In this document: one piece after another, positions 31,771 through 42,325 of the stretch | Layout of the letters: the number at the start of each line of letters is the position of its first letter | Numbering within the stretch: position 1 is the stretch's first letter | Translations under genes and position numbers: made by a program | The notes under the pieces: model-generated | Databases searched by the model: none | What the model was told of the DNA's origin: nothing | Seen by the model: the letters and a program-made list of their open reading frames with translations, nothing else | Assembly (NCBI RefSeq): GCF_007475365.1 | Contig: NZ_CP034442.1 | Span: forward strand, 310,001 to 374,000 | Reading direction: 5' to 3' | Length of the DNA stretch: 64,000 nt | Origin: Streptococcus oralis subsp. dentisani | GTDB taxonomy: Bacteria; Bacillota; Bacilli; Lactobacillales; Streptococcaceae

Positions 31771-32649
31771 ATGAACGGTATTATCAACTTAAAAAAAGAA
31801 GCGGGGATGACCTCGCATGATGCGGTTTTTAAACTGCGTAAGATTTTGGGAACTAAGAAGATTGGTCATGGTGGGACCTTGGATCCGAATGTGGTGGGTG
31901 TTTTGCCCATTGCGGTTGGCAAGGCGACCCGCATGGTCGAGTTTATGCAGGATGAGGGCAAGGTCTATGAGGGGGAAATCACTCTTGGTTATTCCACAAC
32001 GACCGAGGATGCTAGTGGGGAAGTGGTCGCAGAGACACCCGTTTTGTCTCCCTTGGATGAAACCATTGTCGATGAAGCCATTGCGAGTCTGACTGGGCCT
32101 ATTACTCAGATTCCACCTATGTATTCGGCTGTCAAGGTCAATGGTCGTAAGCTCTATGAGTATGCGCGTGCAGGTCAGGAAGTGGAGCGTCCAGAACGTC
32201 AGGTGACTATTTATCAATTTGAACGGACAAGTCCGATTTCTTATGAGGATTACCTCGCACGTTTCACTTTTCGTGTGAAATGTAGTAAGGGGACTTATAT
32301 CCGTACCTTGTCTGTTGACTTGGGAGAGAAGCTGGGTTATGAGGCCCATATGTCCCATTTGACTCGGACGAGTGCAGCAGGTTTACAACTGGAGGATGCT
32401 CTTACCTTGGACGAAATTGCTGAAAAAGTGGGGGCTGGTCAGCTGGACTTTCTTTATCCGTTAGAGATTGGAACAGGGGACCTTGTTAAAGTTATCCTAA
32501 CTCCAGAAGAGGCTACAGAAGTGCGCTTTGGTCGTTTTATTGAGTTAGACCAAACGGACAAAGAATTGGCTGCCTTTGAAGGAGATAAATTGCTAGCTAT
32601 TCTAGAAAAAAGGGACAATTTCTACAAACCAAGGAAGGTTTTTGGCTAG
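31771..32649 (+). CDS. truB: tRNA pseudouridine(55) synthase TruB
   Basis: Makes pseudouridine 55 in the T loop of tRNAs. 292 residues. The catalytic aspartate D38 lies in [15 protein letters not shown]; the family motif here has VVG rather than the more common AxG. The [11 protein letters not shown] strand and the C-terminal PUA-like region ([15 protein letters not shown]) are present. Start 31771 follows a purine-rich GAAAG site. In many streptococci ribF follows truB; here udk follows after a 114-base gap. Confidence 0.97.
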   Translation: MNGIINLKKEAGMTSHDAVFKLRKILGTKKIGHGGTLDPNVVGVLPIAVGKATRMVEFMQDEGKVYEGEITLGYSTTTEDASGEVVAETPVLSPLDETIVDEAIASLTGPITQIPPMYSAVKVNGRKLYEYARAGQEVERPERQVTIYQFERTSPISYEDYLARFTFRVKCSKGTYIRTLSVDLGEKLGYEAHMSHLTRTSAAGLQLEDALTLDEIAEKVGAGQLDFLYPLEIGTGDLVKVILTPEEATEVRFGRFIELDQTDKELAAFEGDKLLAILEKRDNFYKPRKVFG

Positions 32650-32763
32650 TCTAACTGGGTGTAAGTATTAGAATTGTGTCACCCATAATCTATCCAAAAT
32701 CAGACTATAAATTTTGCAAAAAATATGATAGAATAGACGACGGATAAAAAAACGGAGGATAGC

Positions 32764-33402
32764 ATGCAAAATAGACCAATCATTATCGGAGTGACAGGTG
32801 GTTCTGGTGGAGGAAAAACCAGTGTTTCAAGAGCCATTTTATCGCACTTCCCTGATGAAAAGATTTCCATGATTGAGCACGACTCATACTACAAGGATCA
32901 GTCTCACTTGACTTTTGAAGAGCGTGTCAAAACCAACTATGACCATCCATTTGCCTTTGATACAGACTTGATGATCGAGCAGATTAAGGAATTGTTGGCA
33001 GGGCGCCCGGTGGATATTCCAACTTATGACTATACAGCGCATACACGGAGTAGCAAGACCTATCGTCAGGAGCCTCAGGATGTCTTTATCGTTGAGGGGA
33101 TTCTGGTCTTGGAGGACAAACGTCTGCGCGATTTGATGGACATCAAGATTTTTGTGGATACAGATGATGATGTGCGCATTATTCGTCGTATCAAGCGTGA
33201 TATGGAAGAGCGCGGCCGTAGTCTAGATAGCGTTATTGATCAGTATTTGGGTGTGGTCAAACCCATGTATCATCAGTTTATTGAGCCGACCAAGCGGTAT
33301 GCCGATATCGTCATTCCTGAAGGAGTCAGCAATTCCGTTGCTATCGACCTTTTGACCACCAAGATTGCAAAGATTTTGGAAGAAGCTCGTAACAGCAAAT
33401 AA
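32764..33402 (+). CDS. udk: Uridine kinase
   Basis: Phosphorylates uridine and cytidine with ATP or GTP in pyrimidine salvage. 212 residues. P-loop [12 protein letters not shown] is at 9-20, the Walker B-like [11 protein letters not shown] follows, and the lid arginines lie in [17 protein letters not shown] 32764 follows GGAGGA. Monocistronic with its own terminator at 33410. Confidence 0.97.
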   Translation: MQNRPIIIGVTGGSGGGKTSVSRAILSHFPDEKISMIEHDSYYKDQSHLTFEERVKTNYDHPFAFDTDLMIEQIKELLAGRPVDIPTYDYTAHTRSSKTYRQEPQDVFIVEGILVLEDKRLRDLMDIKIFVDTDDDVRIIRRIKRDMEERGRSLDSVIDQYLGVVKPMYHQFIEPTKRYADIVIPEGVSNSVAIDLLTTKIAKILEEARNSK

Positions 33403-33409
33403 TCAGATG

Positions 33410-33431
33410 AGGAGGCCTAGCCTCCTTTTTC
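33410..33431 (+). terminator. Terminator after udk
   Basis: AGGAGGC/GCCTCCT stem with a CTA loop and TTTTT run. Confidence 0.85.
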
Positions 33432-33484
33432 TATTTTTCCTTTAGTTTCAGTAGGAAAAAGGTGATTTTTAAGCATGTTTTTGG

Positions 33485-33521
33485 TATAATAATACTCATG
33501 GAAAAGCAAGAAAATGAATAG
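33485..33521 (+). promoter_or_regulatory. xseA promoter with a mini-ORF
   Basis: TATAAT (33485-33490) is followed after 7 bases by an ATG (33498) that opens a 7-codon ORF, MEKQENE, ending TAG at 33519-33521. The xseA ribosome site follows directly. The mini-ORF could be leaderless and act as a leader peptide; it could also be chance. Confidence 0.4.
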
Positions 33522-33530
33522 TAGGTGGAG

Positions 33531-34871
33531 ATGGAAAAGTATTTATCGGTAACAACTTTGACCAAGTATCTGAAAATGAAATTCGATAAAGACCCTTACT
33601 TGGAACGGGTCTATTTAACTGGTCAAGTTTCCAACTTTCGTAAACGACCTACTCACCAATATTTCTCCCTAAAAGATGACCATGCGGTTATTCAAGCGAC
33701 CATCTGGTCTGGGATTTATCAGAAATTAGGTTTCGACCTCGAAGAGGGGATGAAGATCAATGTGATTGGGCGTGTGCAGGTCTATGAACCGAGCGGGAGC
33801 TACTCTATCATCATTGAGAAGGCTGAACCTGATGGGGTCGGGGCGCTTGCGATTCAGTTTGAACAACTCAAGAAAAAACTGACGGAAGAAGGCCTGTTTC
33901 AAGAGAGATTCAAGCAACCTCTTCCCCAGTTTGCTAAGCGTATCGGCGTAGTAACCAGTCGTAGTGGAGCCGTTATTCGAGATATTATCACGACCGTCAG
34001 CAGACGTTTCCCTGGTGTTGACATCCTCCTCTATCCGACAAAAGTACAAGGTGATGGAGCCGCGGAGGAAATTGCTCGAAATATTGCGCGTGCTAATCAA
34101 CGTGACGATTTGGACTTGCTGATTATTGGTCGTGGTGGGGGTTCCATCGAGGATCTCTGGGCTTTTAACGAAGAGATTGTGGTACGGGCTATTTTTGAAT
34201 CCCGTTTGCCAGTTATCTCCAGTGTTGGGCATGAGACGGATGTGACCTTGGCGGATTTTGTGGCTGATCGCCGTGCTGCAACGCCAACAGCTGCAGCTGA
34301 ACTGGCAACACCTGTAACCAAGTTGGATCTTCTGACCCATTTGCAAAATCAAGAAAAGCGGATGGCGACAGCAGTTCAGAATGTCCTGTCAAGAAAAAAA
34401 GAAGCTCTGAAAAAATGCAGTCAGTCAGTCATCTTTAGACAACCAGAGCGCTTGTATGATGGTTATTTGCAACGCTTGGACCAACTGCAACTGCGCTTAA
34501 AACAAAGTTTGCGAACACGGATTTCTGATAGCAACCAATTAGTCCAAGCAAGGACGCATCAACTGGTCCAATTATCACCTGTTACCAAAATCCAGCGTTA
34601 TCAAGACCGTCTAAGTCAGTTGGACAAGCTCCTACGCAGCCAAATGGCGCTGGTTTATGACGCCAAGGTTGCTGAAGTGAAGCGACTTTCAGAAGCCTTG
34701 CTGATGTTGGATACCAGTCGAATCGTGGCGCGTGGTTATGCAATTGTCAAAAAAGAAGAGTCAGTAGTCGATTCGGTTAAGATGTTGAAGAAAAAAGACC
34801 AAGTAACGCTTTTAATGCGAGATGGTCAAGTAGAATTAGAGGTTAAAGATGTCAAAACAAAAGAAATTTGA
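33531..34871 (+). CDS. xseA: Exodeoxyribonuclease VII large subunit (XseA)
   Basis: Catalytic subunit of ExoVII, which degrades single-stranded DNA to oligonucleotides. 446 residues starting [17 protein letters not shown]. An N-terminal OB fold (about 5-105) is followed by the XseA core with [14 protein letters not shown], then [16 protein letters not shown] and [26 protein letters not shown], and a C-terminal coiled coil. ATG 33531 follows AGGTGGAG; a GTG two codons upstream is within the ribosome site. It opens an operon that runs to the phosphatase gene at 38841. Confidence 0.97.
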   Translation: MEKYLSVTTLTKYLKMKFDKDPYLERVYLTGQVSNFRKRPTHQYFSLKDDHAVIQATIWSGIYQKLGFDLEEGMKINVIGRVQVYEPSGSYSIIIEKAEPDGVGALAIQFEQLKKKLTEEGLFQERFKQPLPQFAKRIGVVTSRSGAVIRDIITTVSRRFPGVDILLYPTKVQGDGAAEEIARNIARANQRDDLDLLIIGRGGGSIEDLWAFNEEIVVRAIFESRLPVISSVGHETDVTLADFVADRRAATPTAAAELATPVTKLDLLTHLQNQEKRMATAVQNVLSRKKEALKKCSQSVIFRQPERLYDGYLQRLDQLQLRLKQSLRTRISDSNQLVQARTHQLVQLSPVTKIQRYQDRLSQLDKLLRSQMALVYDAKVAEVKRLSEALLMLDTSRIVARGYAIVKKEESVVDSVKMLKKKDQVTLLMRDGQVELEVKDVKTKEI

Positions 34872-35061
34872 GGAAAATCTAGCAGAACTGGAGACCATTG
34901 TCCAAAGTTTAGAAAATGGTGAAATCGCTTTGGAAGATGCGATTGCTGCCTTTCAAAAAGGCATGGTCTTGTCAAAAGAGCTCCAAGCGACGCTGGATAA
35001 GGCTGAAAAGACCTTGGTCAAGGTCATGCAAGAAGACGGAACAGAAAGTGATTTTGAATGA
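34849..35061 (+). CDS. xseB: Exodeoxyribonuclease VII small subunit (XseB)
   Basis: 70-residue helical partner of XseA, starting [22 protein letters not shown], with the [16 protein letters not shown] motif of the family. It overlaps xseA by 23 bases and its stop overlaps the ispA start (ATGA), so translation is coupled throughout. Length agrees with the family (70-80 residues). Confidence 0.96.
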   Translation: MSKQKKFEENLAELETIVQSLENGEIALEDAIAAFQKGMVLSKELQATLDKAEKTLVKVMQEDGTESDFE

Positions 35062-35933
35062 GGAAGCAAGAAAAACTAGCTCTTGTCGAGTCGGCTTTGG
35101 AAGATTTTTATGGAGACCAGCAGTTTGCTTCTAGTTTACGAGAGTCTGTTCTCTATTCCATTCATGCTGGTGGCAAGCGTATTCGTCCTTTTCTCTTGCT
35201 AGAAGTTCTGGAAGCCTTGCAGGTCGCAATCCAACCAGCTCATGCGCAGGTGGCTGCGGCCTTGGAAATGATTCATACAGGAAGTTTGATTCACGATGAT
35301 CTTCCTGCCATGGATGATGATGATTACCGTCGGGGGCGCTTGACCAACCACAAGAAATTTGGTGAAGCAATGGCTATTTTGGCAGGAGATGCCTTGTTCC
35401 TAGATCCTTACGCCTTGATAGCTCTGGCAGATTTGCCAAGTCAGATCAAGGTGGACTTGATTGCCAATCTATCCCTAGCTTCAGGAAGTCTGGGCATGGT
35501 GGCAGGGCAGGTTCTGGACATGGAGGGCGAACACCAGCACTTGTCTTTGGACGCACTCCAGATCATTCATGCCAATAAAACTGGGAAATTGCTAGCCTTT
35601 CCTTTTCAAGCAGCTGCTATCATAGCTGAATTAGCACCAGAGATCCAAGTAAAATTGAAAACTGTGGGTGAATTGATTGGGCTGGCCTTTCAAGTTCGAG
35701 ATGATGTGCTGGATGTAACCGCTAGTTTCGAGGAAATTGGCAAGACGCCGCAAAAGGATTTGCAGGCAGAAAAGTCAACCTATCCTGCCTTGTTGGGCTT
35801 GGAGGAGGCCATTGCCTTTTGTAACCAAACTCTGGATCAAGCCAAGGCAAAATTAGAAGAAATCGCCCAGCAAGTCAGCTTTGAAACGGCGTCGATTGTG
35901 AAAGTAGTAGAAAGTTTGAGAATCAATGGCTAA
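35058..35933 (+). CDS. ispA: Farnesyl diphosphate synthase (polyprenyl synthetase)
   Basis: Condenses isopentenyl and geranyl diphosphates to farnesyl diphosphate, feeding undecaprenyl carrier lipid for the cell wall. 291 residues. First aspartate motif [15 protein letters not shown] (DDxxD with the Arg pair) and second RDDVLDV, with the GGKRIRP substrate motif near residue 33. ATGA overlap with xseB; overlap of 8 bases with tlyA. Confidence 0.96.
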   Translation: MRKQEKLALVESALEDFYGDQQFASSLRESVLYSIHAGGKRIRPFLLLEVLEALQVAIQPAHAQVAAALEMIHTGSLIHDDLPAMDDDDYRRGRLTNHKKFGEAMAILAGDALFLDPYALIALADLPSQIKVDLIANLSLASGSLGMVAGQVLDMEGEHQHLSLDALQIIHANKTGKLLAFPFQAAAIIAELAPEIQVKLKTVGELIGLAFQVRDDVLDVTASFEEIGKTPQKDLQAEKSTYPALLGLEEAIAFCNQTLDQAKAKLEEIAQQVSFETASIVKVVESLRING

Positions 35934-36741
35934 GGAAAGAGTGGATGTACTAGCTTATAAACAGGGCTTGTTTGAAACGCGAGAACAGGCCAAGCGCGGT
36001 GTCATGGCAGGTCTAGTCGTAGCAGTCCTTAATGGGGAGCGTTTTGACAAACCAGGAGAGAAAATCCCAGATGACACTGAGTTAAAACTCAAGGGTGAAA
36101 AACTCAAGTATGTTAGTCGGGGTGGCTTGAAACTAGAAAAGGCCCTGGAGGTCTTTGATTTATCAGTGGATGGCGCAACAACGATTGATATTGGGGCCTC
36201 CACTGGAGGATTTACCGATGTCATGCTACAAAATGGTGCTGAGTTGGTCTTTGCAGTGGATGTTGGTACCAATCAGTTGGCTTGGAAATTGCGTCAAGAT
36301 CCACGAGTTATCAGCATGGAGCAATTTAATTTCCGCTATGCTGAAAAGACCGATTTTGAGCAGGAACCAAGTTTTGCCAGTATTGATGTGAGTTTCATTT
36401 CCCTTAGTCTGATCTTACCAGCCTTGCATCGTGTGTTGGCTAAACAAGGTCAGGTGGTAGCACTTGTCAAACCCCAGTTTGAAGCAGGTCGTGAGCAGAT
36501 TGGGAAGAATGGAATCATTCGCGATGCCAAGGTCCATCAGAATGTCCTTGAATCTGTCACTGCTATGGCAGTTGCTCAAGGTTTTTCAGTGCTTGGATTA
36601 GACTATTCACCAATCCAAGGTGGACATGGAAATATCGAATTTCTGGCATATTTGAAAAAGGAAGAGGGAGCAAGTAACCAAGTTGCCCCTGAAATAGAAA
36701 AAGTTGTAGAGAGAGCACATAGAGAATTTAAAGATGAATAA
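35926..36741 (+). CDS. tlyA: TlyA family rRNA methyltransferase (hemolysin-like)
   Basis: 2'-O-methylates rRNA in family members; older annotations call it hemolysin A. 271 residues: S4 RNA-binding domain (about 4-65) then an RrmJ/FtsJ-type SAM domain with TIDIGASTGGFTDVMLQ, a DVGTNQLAWKLR motif and SFISLSLILP. Overlaps ispA by 8 bases and argR by 8 bases. Substrate position is not readable from the sequence. Confidence 0.92.
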   Translation: MAKERVDVLAYKQGLFETREQAKRGVMAGLVVAVLNGERFDKPGEKIPDDTELKLKGEKLKYVSRGGLKLEKALEVFDLSVDGATTIDIGASTGGFTDVMLQNGAELVFAVDVGTNQLAWKLRQDPRVISMEQFNFRYAEKTDFEQEPSFASIDVSFISLSLILPALHRVLAKQGQVVALVKPQFEAGREQIGKNGIIRDAKVHQNVLESVTAMAVAQGFSVLGLDYSPIQGGHGNIEFLAYLKKEEGASNQVAPEIEKVVERAHREFKDE

Positions 36742-37165
36742 AAAAGAAAGACTTGAAAAAATTAGAAGATTTGTAACAGATTACCAAATCGGAACACAGG
36801 AAGAAATCGTTGAGCATTTAAAAGAAGCAGGTATCTCTGCCACTCAAGCGACGGTGTCACGAGATATTAAGGAACTGGGCATCGTAAAAATTCCCTTGAA
36901 GAACAATAAATACATCTATGAATTGCCAAAAACAATTGTAAGAAGTTTGCAGTTGGCTGAGAATAACATAGTAGGTTCTGAGCGCATGGGAAATATGATC
37001 AATCTGGATGTCATTCCTGGGAATACTGCCTTTGTCAAGAGTCAGCTGATGAATACTTTCTCAGAGAGAATTTTCAACTGTCTGGCAGACGACAACTCAA
37101 TTTTGATTATCTTGAGAAATGAAGAAGACGCCAAGGAAATGTTTGAACAAGTAAAAAATTGGTAG
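36734..37165 (+). CDS. argR: Arginine repressor family protein (ArgR/AhrC)
   Basis: 143 residues. N-terminal winged helix with the recognition helix in GISATQATVSRDIKELG; C-terminal hexamerisation and arginine-binding domain with ERIFNCLADDNSILIILR. The C-terminal arginine contact motif (G.IAGDDT in many ArgRs) is replaced here by CLADDNSI, so it still has a DD pair. Streptococci carry several ArgR paralogues, so this one may not be the main arginine sensor. Overlaps tlyA; 6 bases before recN. Confidence 0.93.
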   Translation: MNKKERLEKIRRFVTDYQIGTQEEIVEHLKEAGISATQATVSRDIKELGIVKIPLKNNKYIYELPKTIVRSLQLAENNIVGSERMGNMINLDVIPGNTAFVKSQLMNTFSERIFNCLADDNSILIILRNEEDAKEMFEQVKNW

Positions 37166-37171
37166 GTTTAT

Positions 37172-38839
37172 ATGTTACTTGAAATTTCGATAAAAAACTT
37201 TGCCATTATAGAGGCGATTTCGCTCAATTTTGAAAAAGGCATGACAGTCTTAACTGGTGAAACAGGTGCTGGGAAATCGATCATCATCGATGCTATGAAC
37301 ATGATGTTAGGAGCTAGAGCGACTACAGATGTTATTCGTCATGGTGCTCCCAAGGCCGAGATTGAAGGGCTTTTCTCTGTTGAGAATAGTCGTTCTTTAC
37401 AAGAACTCTTTGAAGAGCAAGGCTTGGAATTGGGGGATGAGATTATCATCCGTCGTGAAATTCTTCAAAATGGACGAAGTGTTAGTCGCGTTAATGGACA
37501 GATGGTCAATCTTTCTGTCCTGCGTGCAATCGGCCAGCATCTTGTCGATATTCATGGGCAACATGACCAAGAAGAGTTAATGCGTCCACAACTTCATATC
37601 CAAATGTTGGATGAATTTGGTGATGCAGCATTTTTGGAGCTTAAACAAGCCTATCAAACAAGCTTTGACACCTACCGCAAAATGCGTAAACAAGTTCTGG
37701 AAGTCAAGAAAAACCAGCAGGAACATAAGGCTCGTATTGAGATGTTGGAATTTCAAATGGCAGAGATTGAGGCTGCAAACTTGCAGGCTGGTGAAGACTT
37801 AGCTCTCAACCAAGAACGAGATAAACTCCTAAACCACAAGAATATAGCAGATACCTTGACAAATGCCTACACTATGTTGGACAATGAGGAGTTTTCCAGC
37901 CTAGCAAATGTCCGTTCGGCCATGAATGACATGGAAAGTGTCGAAGAATACGATCCTGAATACCGTGAAATTTCAAGTTCTCTATCAGAGACCTACTATG
38001 TTCTAGAAGATATTACCAAGCGTTTGGAAGATATCATTGAAAATCTAGATTTTGATGGCAATCGCCTCATGCAGGTTGAGAATCGCTTAGACCTTCTAAA
38101 TACTATTACCCGCAAGTACGGTGGGACTGTGGACGATGTTTTGCTTTATTTTGCCAAGATTACGGATGAGTACAATCTCTTGACAGGGAATAACCTTTCT
38201 TCCGAAGACATGGAAGCAGAGCTCAAAAAATTGGAAGTCAAGCTTGTCGACTTGGCAGGTCAGCTTGCATCTGCTCGTCATAATTTAGCCCAGCAGCTTG
38301 AAGCTGAGATTAAGCAAGAATTGCAAGACCTCTATATGGAGAAGGCTCAATTTCAAGTTCGCTTTAGTAAGAGCAAATTCAGCCGTGAAGGAAATGAAGC
38401 AGTTGAGTTTTACATTTCTACTAACCCAGGTGAGGACTTTAAACCTTTGGTCAAAGTTGCGTCCGGTGGGGAATTATCCCGTCTCATGTTAGCTATCAAG
38501 TCTGCCTTTTCACGTAAGGAAGGTAAGACCAGTATTGTCTTTGATGAGGTGGATACGGGAGTTTCAGGTCGTGTTGCCCAAGCTATTGCTCAAAAGATTC
38601 ACAAGATTGGCCAATATGGTCAGGTTTTAGCTATTTCTCACTTACCACAAGTGATTGCCATTGCGGACTATCAATTCTTTATTGAGAAGATTAGCGATGA
38701 GCACTCAACGGTGTCAACGGTTCGCCTTTTGACTTTAGAAGAGCGAGTAGAGGAAGTAGCCAAAATGTTGGCTGGGGAAAATGTAACCGAAGCGGCTCTT
38801 ACCCAAGCTAGAGAATTATTGCAAACGAGGGAGAAGTAA
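37172..38839 (+). CDS. recN: DNA repair protein RecN
   Basis: SMC-like ATPase for double-strand break repair. 555 residues. Walker A GETGAGKSIIIDA is at 29-41, coiled coil about 160-370, and C-terminal VASGGELSRLMLAI signature with Walker B SIVFDEVDTGVSG and the HLPQVIAIAD motif. Part of the xseA-to-phosphatase operon, six bases after argR. Confidence 0.97.
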   Translation: MLLEISIKNFAIIEAISLNFEKGMTVLTGETGAGKSIIIDAMNMMLGARATTDVIRHGAPKAEIEGLFSVENSRSLQELFEEQGLELGDEIIIRREILQNGRSVSRVNGQMVNLSVLRAIGQHLVDIHGQHDQEELMRPQLHIQMLDEFGDAAFLELKQAYQTSFDTYRKMRKQVLEVKKNQQEHKARIEMLEFQMAEIEAANLQAGEDLALNQERDKLLNHKNIADTLTNAYTMLDNEEFSSLANVRSAMNDMESVEEYDPEYREISSSLSETYYVLEDITKRLEDIIENLDFDGNRLMQVENRLDLLNTITRKYGGTVDDVLLYFAKITDEYNLLTGNNLSSEDMEAELKKLEVKLVDLAGQLASARHNLAQQLEAEIKQELQDLYMEKAQFQVRFSKSKFSREGNEAVEFYISTNPGEDFKPLVKVASGGELSRLMLAIKSAFSRKEGKTSIVFDEVDTGVSGRVAQAIAQKIHKIGQYGQVLAISHLPQVIAIADYQFFIEKISDEHSTVSTVRLLTLEERVEEVAKMLAGENVTEAALTQARELLQTREK

Positions 38840-38840
38840 G

Positions 38841-39569
38841 ATGACAGACTATTATGTAATTGGAGATGTTCACGGAAAAGCAGGTATGCTAGAAGATCTG
38901 CTCAAAACCTGGGATGGTCACACCCAGTTGCTTTTTCTAGGGGATTTGATTGACCGAGGTGAAGATAGTCGCCGTGTTCTAGAAATGGTCAAAGACTTGG
39001 TTGACAATCAAGGGGCTATCTGTCTATCAGGAAACCACGAGTATATGTTTCTGACTTGGCTCGATGATCCAGAGGAAAGCTATGACCATTATCGTCGCAA
39101 TGGTGGTGATACAACCATTAACTCTATCCTAGGTCGTCCTTTGGATGCACCAGTTGATGGCGTAGAAGATGCCAAACGGGTTGCGACAGAAGCAGCAGAC
39201 TTGGTGGAATTTATTCGTCAAATGCCATTTGTAGTAGAGACAGACAAGTATATCTTTGTTCATGCGGGTATTGATTTGACCTTGGATGATTGGCATGAAA
39301 CGACTGATTACAAGAAAGTCTGGCTCAGAAAACCATTCCACGAAGCGGCCAATCATACAGGAAAAACCATTGTCTTTGGGCATACACCGGTTTATGGTTT
39401 GCTCAAGCAAGACCGAGGTACAGCTGAGCTTTGGATGACAGAAGATGGCAAGATTGGCATGGATGGAGGAGCTGTCTATGGTGGTGTCCTTCATGGAATC
39501 GTCTTTACAGACCAAGGAATGACAGAACACCACTTTATCGAGAATGATGGTTTTGTTGCCGAAGATTAG
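38841..39569 (+). CDS. Calcineurin-like (PPP-type) Ser/Thr phosphatase
   Basis: 242 residues with all metal motifs of the PPP family: GDVHGKAGML (GDxHG, residues 8-12), FLGDLIDRGEDS (GDxxDRG) and SGNHEYMF (GNHE). Late histidines are in FVHAGID and FGHTPVYG. Members hydrolyse phosphoproteins or symmetrical dinucleotides; which one cannot be told. One base after recN, so the last gene of the operon. Confidence 0.9.
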   Translation: MTDYYVIGDVHGKAGMLEDLLKTWDGHTQLLFLGDLIDRGEDSRRVLEMVKDLVDNQGAICLSGNHEYMFLTWLDDPEESYDHYRRNGGDTTINSILGRPLDAPVDGVEDAKRVATEAADLVEFIRQMPFVVETDKYIFVHAGIDLTLDDWHETTDYKKVWLRKPFHEAANHTGKTIVFGHTPVYGLLKQDRGTAELWMTEDGKIGMDGGAVYGGVLHGIVFTDQGMTEHHFIENDGFVAED

Positions 39570-39647
39570 TACTCCTAGCAGGGTATGGTCTTGTCAAAAT
39601 GTTAAAAACAATTTATAATTAATAGATACCCTGAAAGGAAGAGCATC

Positions 39648-41471
39648 ATGAACTTAGAAGATTTGAAAAAACGACAGGAGAAGATTCGGAACTTCTCTAT
39701 TATTGCCCATATTGACCACGGTAAGTCAACGCTAGCAGACCGCATTTTGGAAAAGACAGAGACGGTTTCAAGTCGTGAAATGCAAGCCCAGCTTTTGGAT
39801 AGCATGGATTTAGAACGGGAACGTGGGATTACCATCAAGTTGAATGCCATCGAGCTGAATTATACTGCAAAAGATGGGGAGACCTATATTTTCCACTTGA
39901 TTGACACGCCAGGGCACGTGGACTTTACCTATGAAGTGTCGCGTTCGCTAGCTGCCTGTGAAGGAGCGATTTTGGTGGTTGATGCGGCCCAAGGGATTGA
40001 GGCTCAAACACTTGCCAACGTTTATCTAGCCTTGGACAATGATTTGGAAATTCTGCCAGTCATTAACAAGATTGACCTTCCAGCAGCTGATCCAGAGCGT
40101 GTACGTACAGAGATTGAGGATGTCATCGGACTGGATGCCAGCGAAGCGGTCTTAGCTTCAGCCAAAGATGGTATTGGTATTGAAGAAATTCTTGAGCAGA
40201 TTGTTGAAAAAGTGCCAGCTCCAACTGGTGATGTTTCAGCTCCATTAAAAGCTTTGATTTTTGACTCAGTTTATGATGCCTATCGTGGGGTTATCCTTCA
40301 AGTACGTGTTATGGATGGAGTGGTCAAACCTGGCGATAAGATTCAGCTCATGAGCAATGGTAAGACCTTTGATGTGACGGAGGTCGGAATTTTTACACCG
40401 AAAGCAGTTGGTCGTGATTTCCTTGCGACAGGTGACGTTGGTTATATTGCGGCTTCTATCAAGACGGTTCAAGATACGCGTGTTGGTGATACAGTGACCC
40501 TAGCAAGTAATCCTGCAGCAGAACCACTAGATGGCTACAAGCAGATGAATCCTATGGTCTTTGCAGGGCTTTATCCAATCGAGTCCAACAAGTACAATGA
40601 CCTTCGTGAAGCCCTAGAAAAATTGCAACTCAACGATGCCAGCTTGCAGTTCGAACCAGAAACATCACAGGCCCTTGGATTTGGTTTCCGTTGTGGATTC
40701 CTTGGACTTCTCCATATGGATGTTATCCAAGAGCGTTTAGAGCGCGAGTTCAACATTGATCTCATCATGACAGCTCCATCTGTTATCTATAAGGTTAACC
40801 AAACTGATGGTGAATCTATGGATGTGTCTAACCCCTCTGAATTTCCAGACCCAACCAAGATTGCGACTATTGAAGAACCTTATGTTAAGGCACAAATCAT
40901 GGTACCGCAGGAGTTCGTCGGAGCAGTGATGGAACTAGCTCAGCGTAAACGTGGAGACTTTGTGACCATGGACTATATTGATGATAATCGTGTCAATGTT
41001 ATCTATCAAATTCCACTTGCTGAAATCGTCTTTGACTTCTTTGATAAGCTCAAGTCTTCGACACGTGGTTATGCAAGCTTTGACTACGAATTGTCAGAGT
41101 ACCGCCCATCTAAGCTAGTCAAAATGGATATCCTTCTCAATGGAGACAAGGTGGATGCCCTCAGCTTTATCGTTCACAAGGATTTTGCCTACGAACGTGG
41201 GAAACTCATCGTTGATAAGCTCAAGAAAATCATCCCTCGTCAACAATTTGAGGTTCCAATTCAAGCAGCAATCGGGCACAAGATTGTGGCTCGTACGGAT
41301 ATCAAGGCCCTTCGTAAAAACGTACTTGCCAAGTGTTATGGTGGTGACGTTTCGCGTAAACGCAAACTTCTTGAAAAACAAAAAGCTGGTAAGAAGCGTA
41401 TGAAAGCCATTGGTTCTGTCGAAGTTCCTCAAGAAGCCTTCCTTAGCGTCTTGAGCATGGATGAAGAATAG
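39648..41471 (+). CDS. lepA: Elongation factor 4 (LepA)
   Basis: Translational GTPase that acts on stalled or early ribosomes. 607 residues: G1 [10 protein letters not shown]3 DTPGHVDF, G4 [10 protein letters not shown], then domains II, III, V and the LepA-specific C-terminal domain ([24 protein letters not shown]). The ATG 39648 is 8 bases after AAGGAAGAG. Monocistronic, terminator at 41485. Confidence 0.98.
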   Translation: MNLEDLKKRQEKIRNFSIIAHIDHGKSTLADRILEKTETVSSREMQAQLLDSMDLERERGITIKLNAIELNYTAKDGETYIFHLIDTPGHVDFTYEVSRSLAACEGAILVVDAAQGIEAQTLANVYLALDNDLEILPVINKIDLPAADPERVRTEIEDVIGLDASEAVLASAKDGIGIEEILEQIVEKVPAPTGDVSAPLKALIFDSVYDAYRGVILQVRVMDGVVKPGDKIQLMSNGKTFDVTEVGIFTPKAVGRDFLATGDVGYIAASIKTVQDTRVGDTVTLASNPAAEPLDGYKQMNPMVFAGLYPIESNKYNDLREALEKLQLNDASLQFEPETSQALGFGFRCGFLGLLHMDVIQERLEREFNIDLIMTAPSVIYKVNQTDGESMDVSNPSEFPDPTKIATIEEPYVKAQIMVPQEFVGAVMELAQRKRGDFVTMDYIDDNRVNVIYQIPLAEIVFDFFDKLKSSTRGYASFDYELSEYRPSKLVKMDILLNGDKVDALSFIVHKDFAYERGKLIVDKLKKIIPRQQFEVPIQAAIGHKIVARTDIKALRKNVLAKCYGGDVSRKRKLLEKQKAGKKRMKAIGSVEVPQEAFLSVLSMDEE

Positions 41472-41484
41472 AAAGTTGAAACAC

Positions 41485-41514
41485 AAACTCTTGAAGATTT
41501 CTCAAGAGTTTTTG
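41485..41514 (+). terminator. Terminator after lepA
   Basis: AAACTCTTGA pairs with TCAAGAGTTT around AGATTTC, followed by TTTG. Confidence 0.85.
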
Positions 41515-41572
41515 CTTTAAATGAGAGCGATAAAATCGGAAGCTAACAGAATAGATTAGGTTAGGTTAGAAT

Positions 41573-41601
41573 TTGACAGAAGTCCTTATTTTTCTTATAA
41601 T
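41573..41601 (+). promoter_or_regulatory. Full-consensus sigma-A promoter of the lipoprotein gene
   Basis: TTGACA (41573-41578), 17-base spacer, TATAAT (41596-41601). Both hexamers match consensus exactly, unusual among the promoters seen here and suggests strong expression. Confidence 0.85.
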
Positions 41602-41621
41602 GCAGATGGAAAGGTGGTAGG

Positions 41622-42245
41622 ATGAAAAAATTATTAATTTTAGGAACTGTTGTTACTGCTAGTGTTTTTCTAGCTTCATGCTCCAATAAATCACAAACAG
41701 CAACCGAAGAAAGTTCGTCTGCAGTTGTTAGTTCTTCGAGCAGTCAGGAAACGAGTAGCTCTAGCTCTGCCGTTTCTGAAGCGAAAAAGGAAGAGACGCA
41801 AATTATCGGTTCGAATGAATATGGTTTTGTCAAGGTACCCAAATCATGGGTTCGATTCCATGAAGTAGAAGGTGGAAATGATATACAGTATTGCGATGGA
41901 ACAGATATCAACATTGTTACGCTGAATACCTTCAAGGCTGAGCAGTTTAATATCAGCGAAGAAGAATATGCTAAACTGGATGTTGTGACTGTCTCATCTA
42001 GTATTTTAACTTCCAAAGAACAAAGCTCTGATTTCAGTAAGGTTTGGGGCTCCAAATCGACCATTGGAGGTTATGAAGCCTATGTTGTCAATGCAATTGC
42101 TAAGTCAGGGAAATATCTCGTTACCTGGGTTTTCCGATCAAATGATGGTAAAATCCGCTATGTTTCACTTGAAGGGGATGGGGAAACTTTAAAAACAATC
42201 TTACCGATGGTTGAAAGTAGCTGGTCAACTACTAAATCTGAATAA
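41622..42245 (+). CDS. Predicted lipoprotein with Ser-rich linker
   Basis: 207 residues. Type II signal with lipobox LASC (17-20) after MKKLLILGTVVTASVF. A serine-rich stretch of about 30 residues links the anchor to a folded domain (about 60-205) that begins IGSNEYGFVKVPKSWVRF. The fold resembles PsbP-like stress lipoproteins but I cannot name the family surely. It is exported and lipid-anchored at the outer face of the membrane. Strong promoter, terminator overlapping the dprA com-box. Confidence 0.85.
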   Translation: MKKLLILGTVVTASVFLASCSNKSQTATEESSSAVVSSSSSQETSSSSSAVSEAKKEETQIIGSNEYGFVKVPKSWVRFHEVEGGNDIQYCDGTDINIVTLNTFKAEQFNISEEEYAKLDVVTVSSSILTSKEQSSDFSKVWGSKSTIGGYEAYVVNAIAKSGKYLVTWVFRSNDGKIRYVSLEGDGETLKTILPMVESSWSTTKSE

Positions 42246-42249
42246 ATAA

Positions 42250-42284
42250 AAAAAAGAAGATCCTTGGTCTTCTTTTTATTTTTT
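42250..42284 (+). terminator. Terminator after the lipoprotein gene
   Basis: AAGAAGA pairs with TCTTCTT around TCCTTGG; its T run (TTTTTATTTTTT) also forms the T-rich stretch before the com-box. Confidence 0.7.
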
Positions 42285-42292
42285 AACGAATA
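42275..42292 (+). promoter_or_regulatory. Com-box (SigX) promoter of dprA
   Basis: AACGAATA at 42285-42292 matches the SigX consensus TACGAATA at 7 of 8 positions and is preceded by the T-rich run that is typical of com-boxes. It lies 33 bases before the dprA ATG, as in known late competence genes. Confidence 0.7.
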
Positions 42293-42325
42293 GATAGATG
42301 AGTAGAAAAAGAAACGGAGTTGTAT

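Noticed and set aside
31789-32358. 189-codon ORF on the minus strand opposite truB
   Set aside because: Antisense shadow of truB; no ribosome site and no family motifs.
33726-34352. 208-codon ORF on the minus strand opposite xseA
   Set aside because: Antisense shadow of a conserved gene, with composition typical of shadows.
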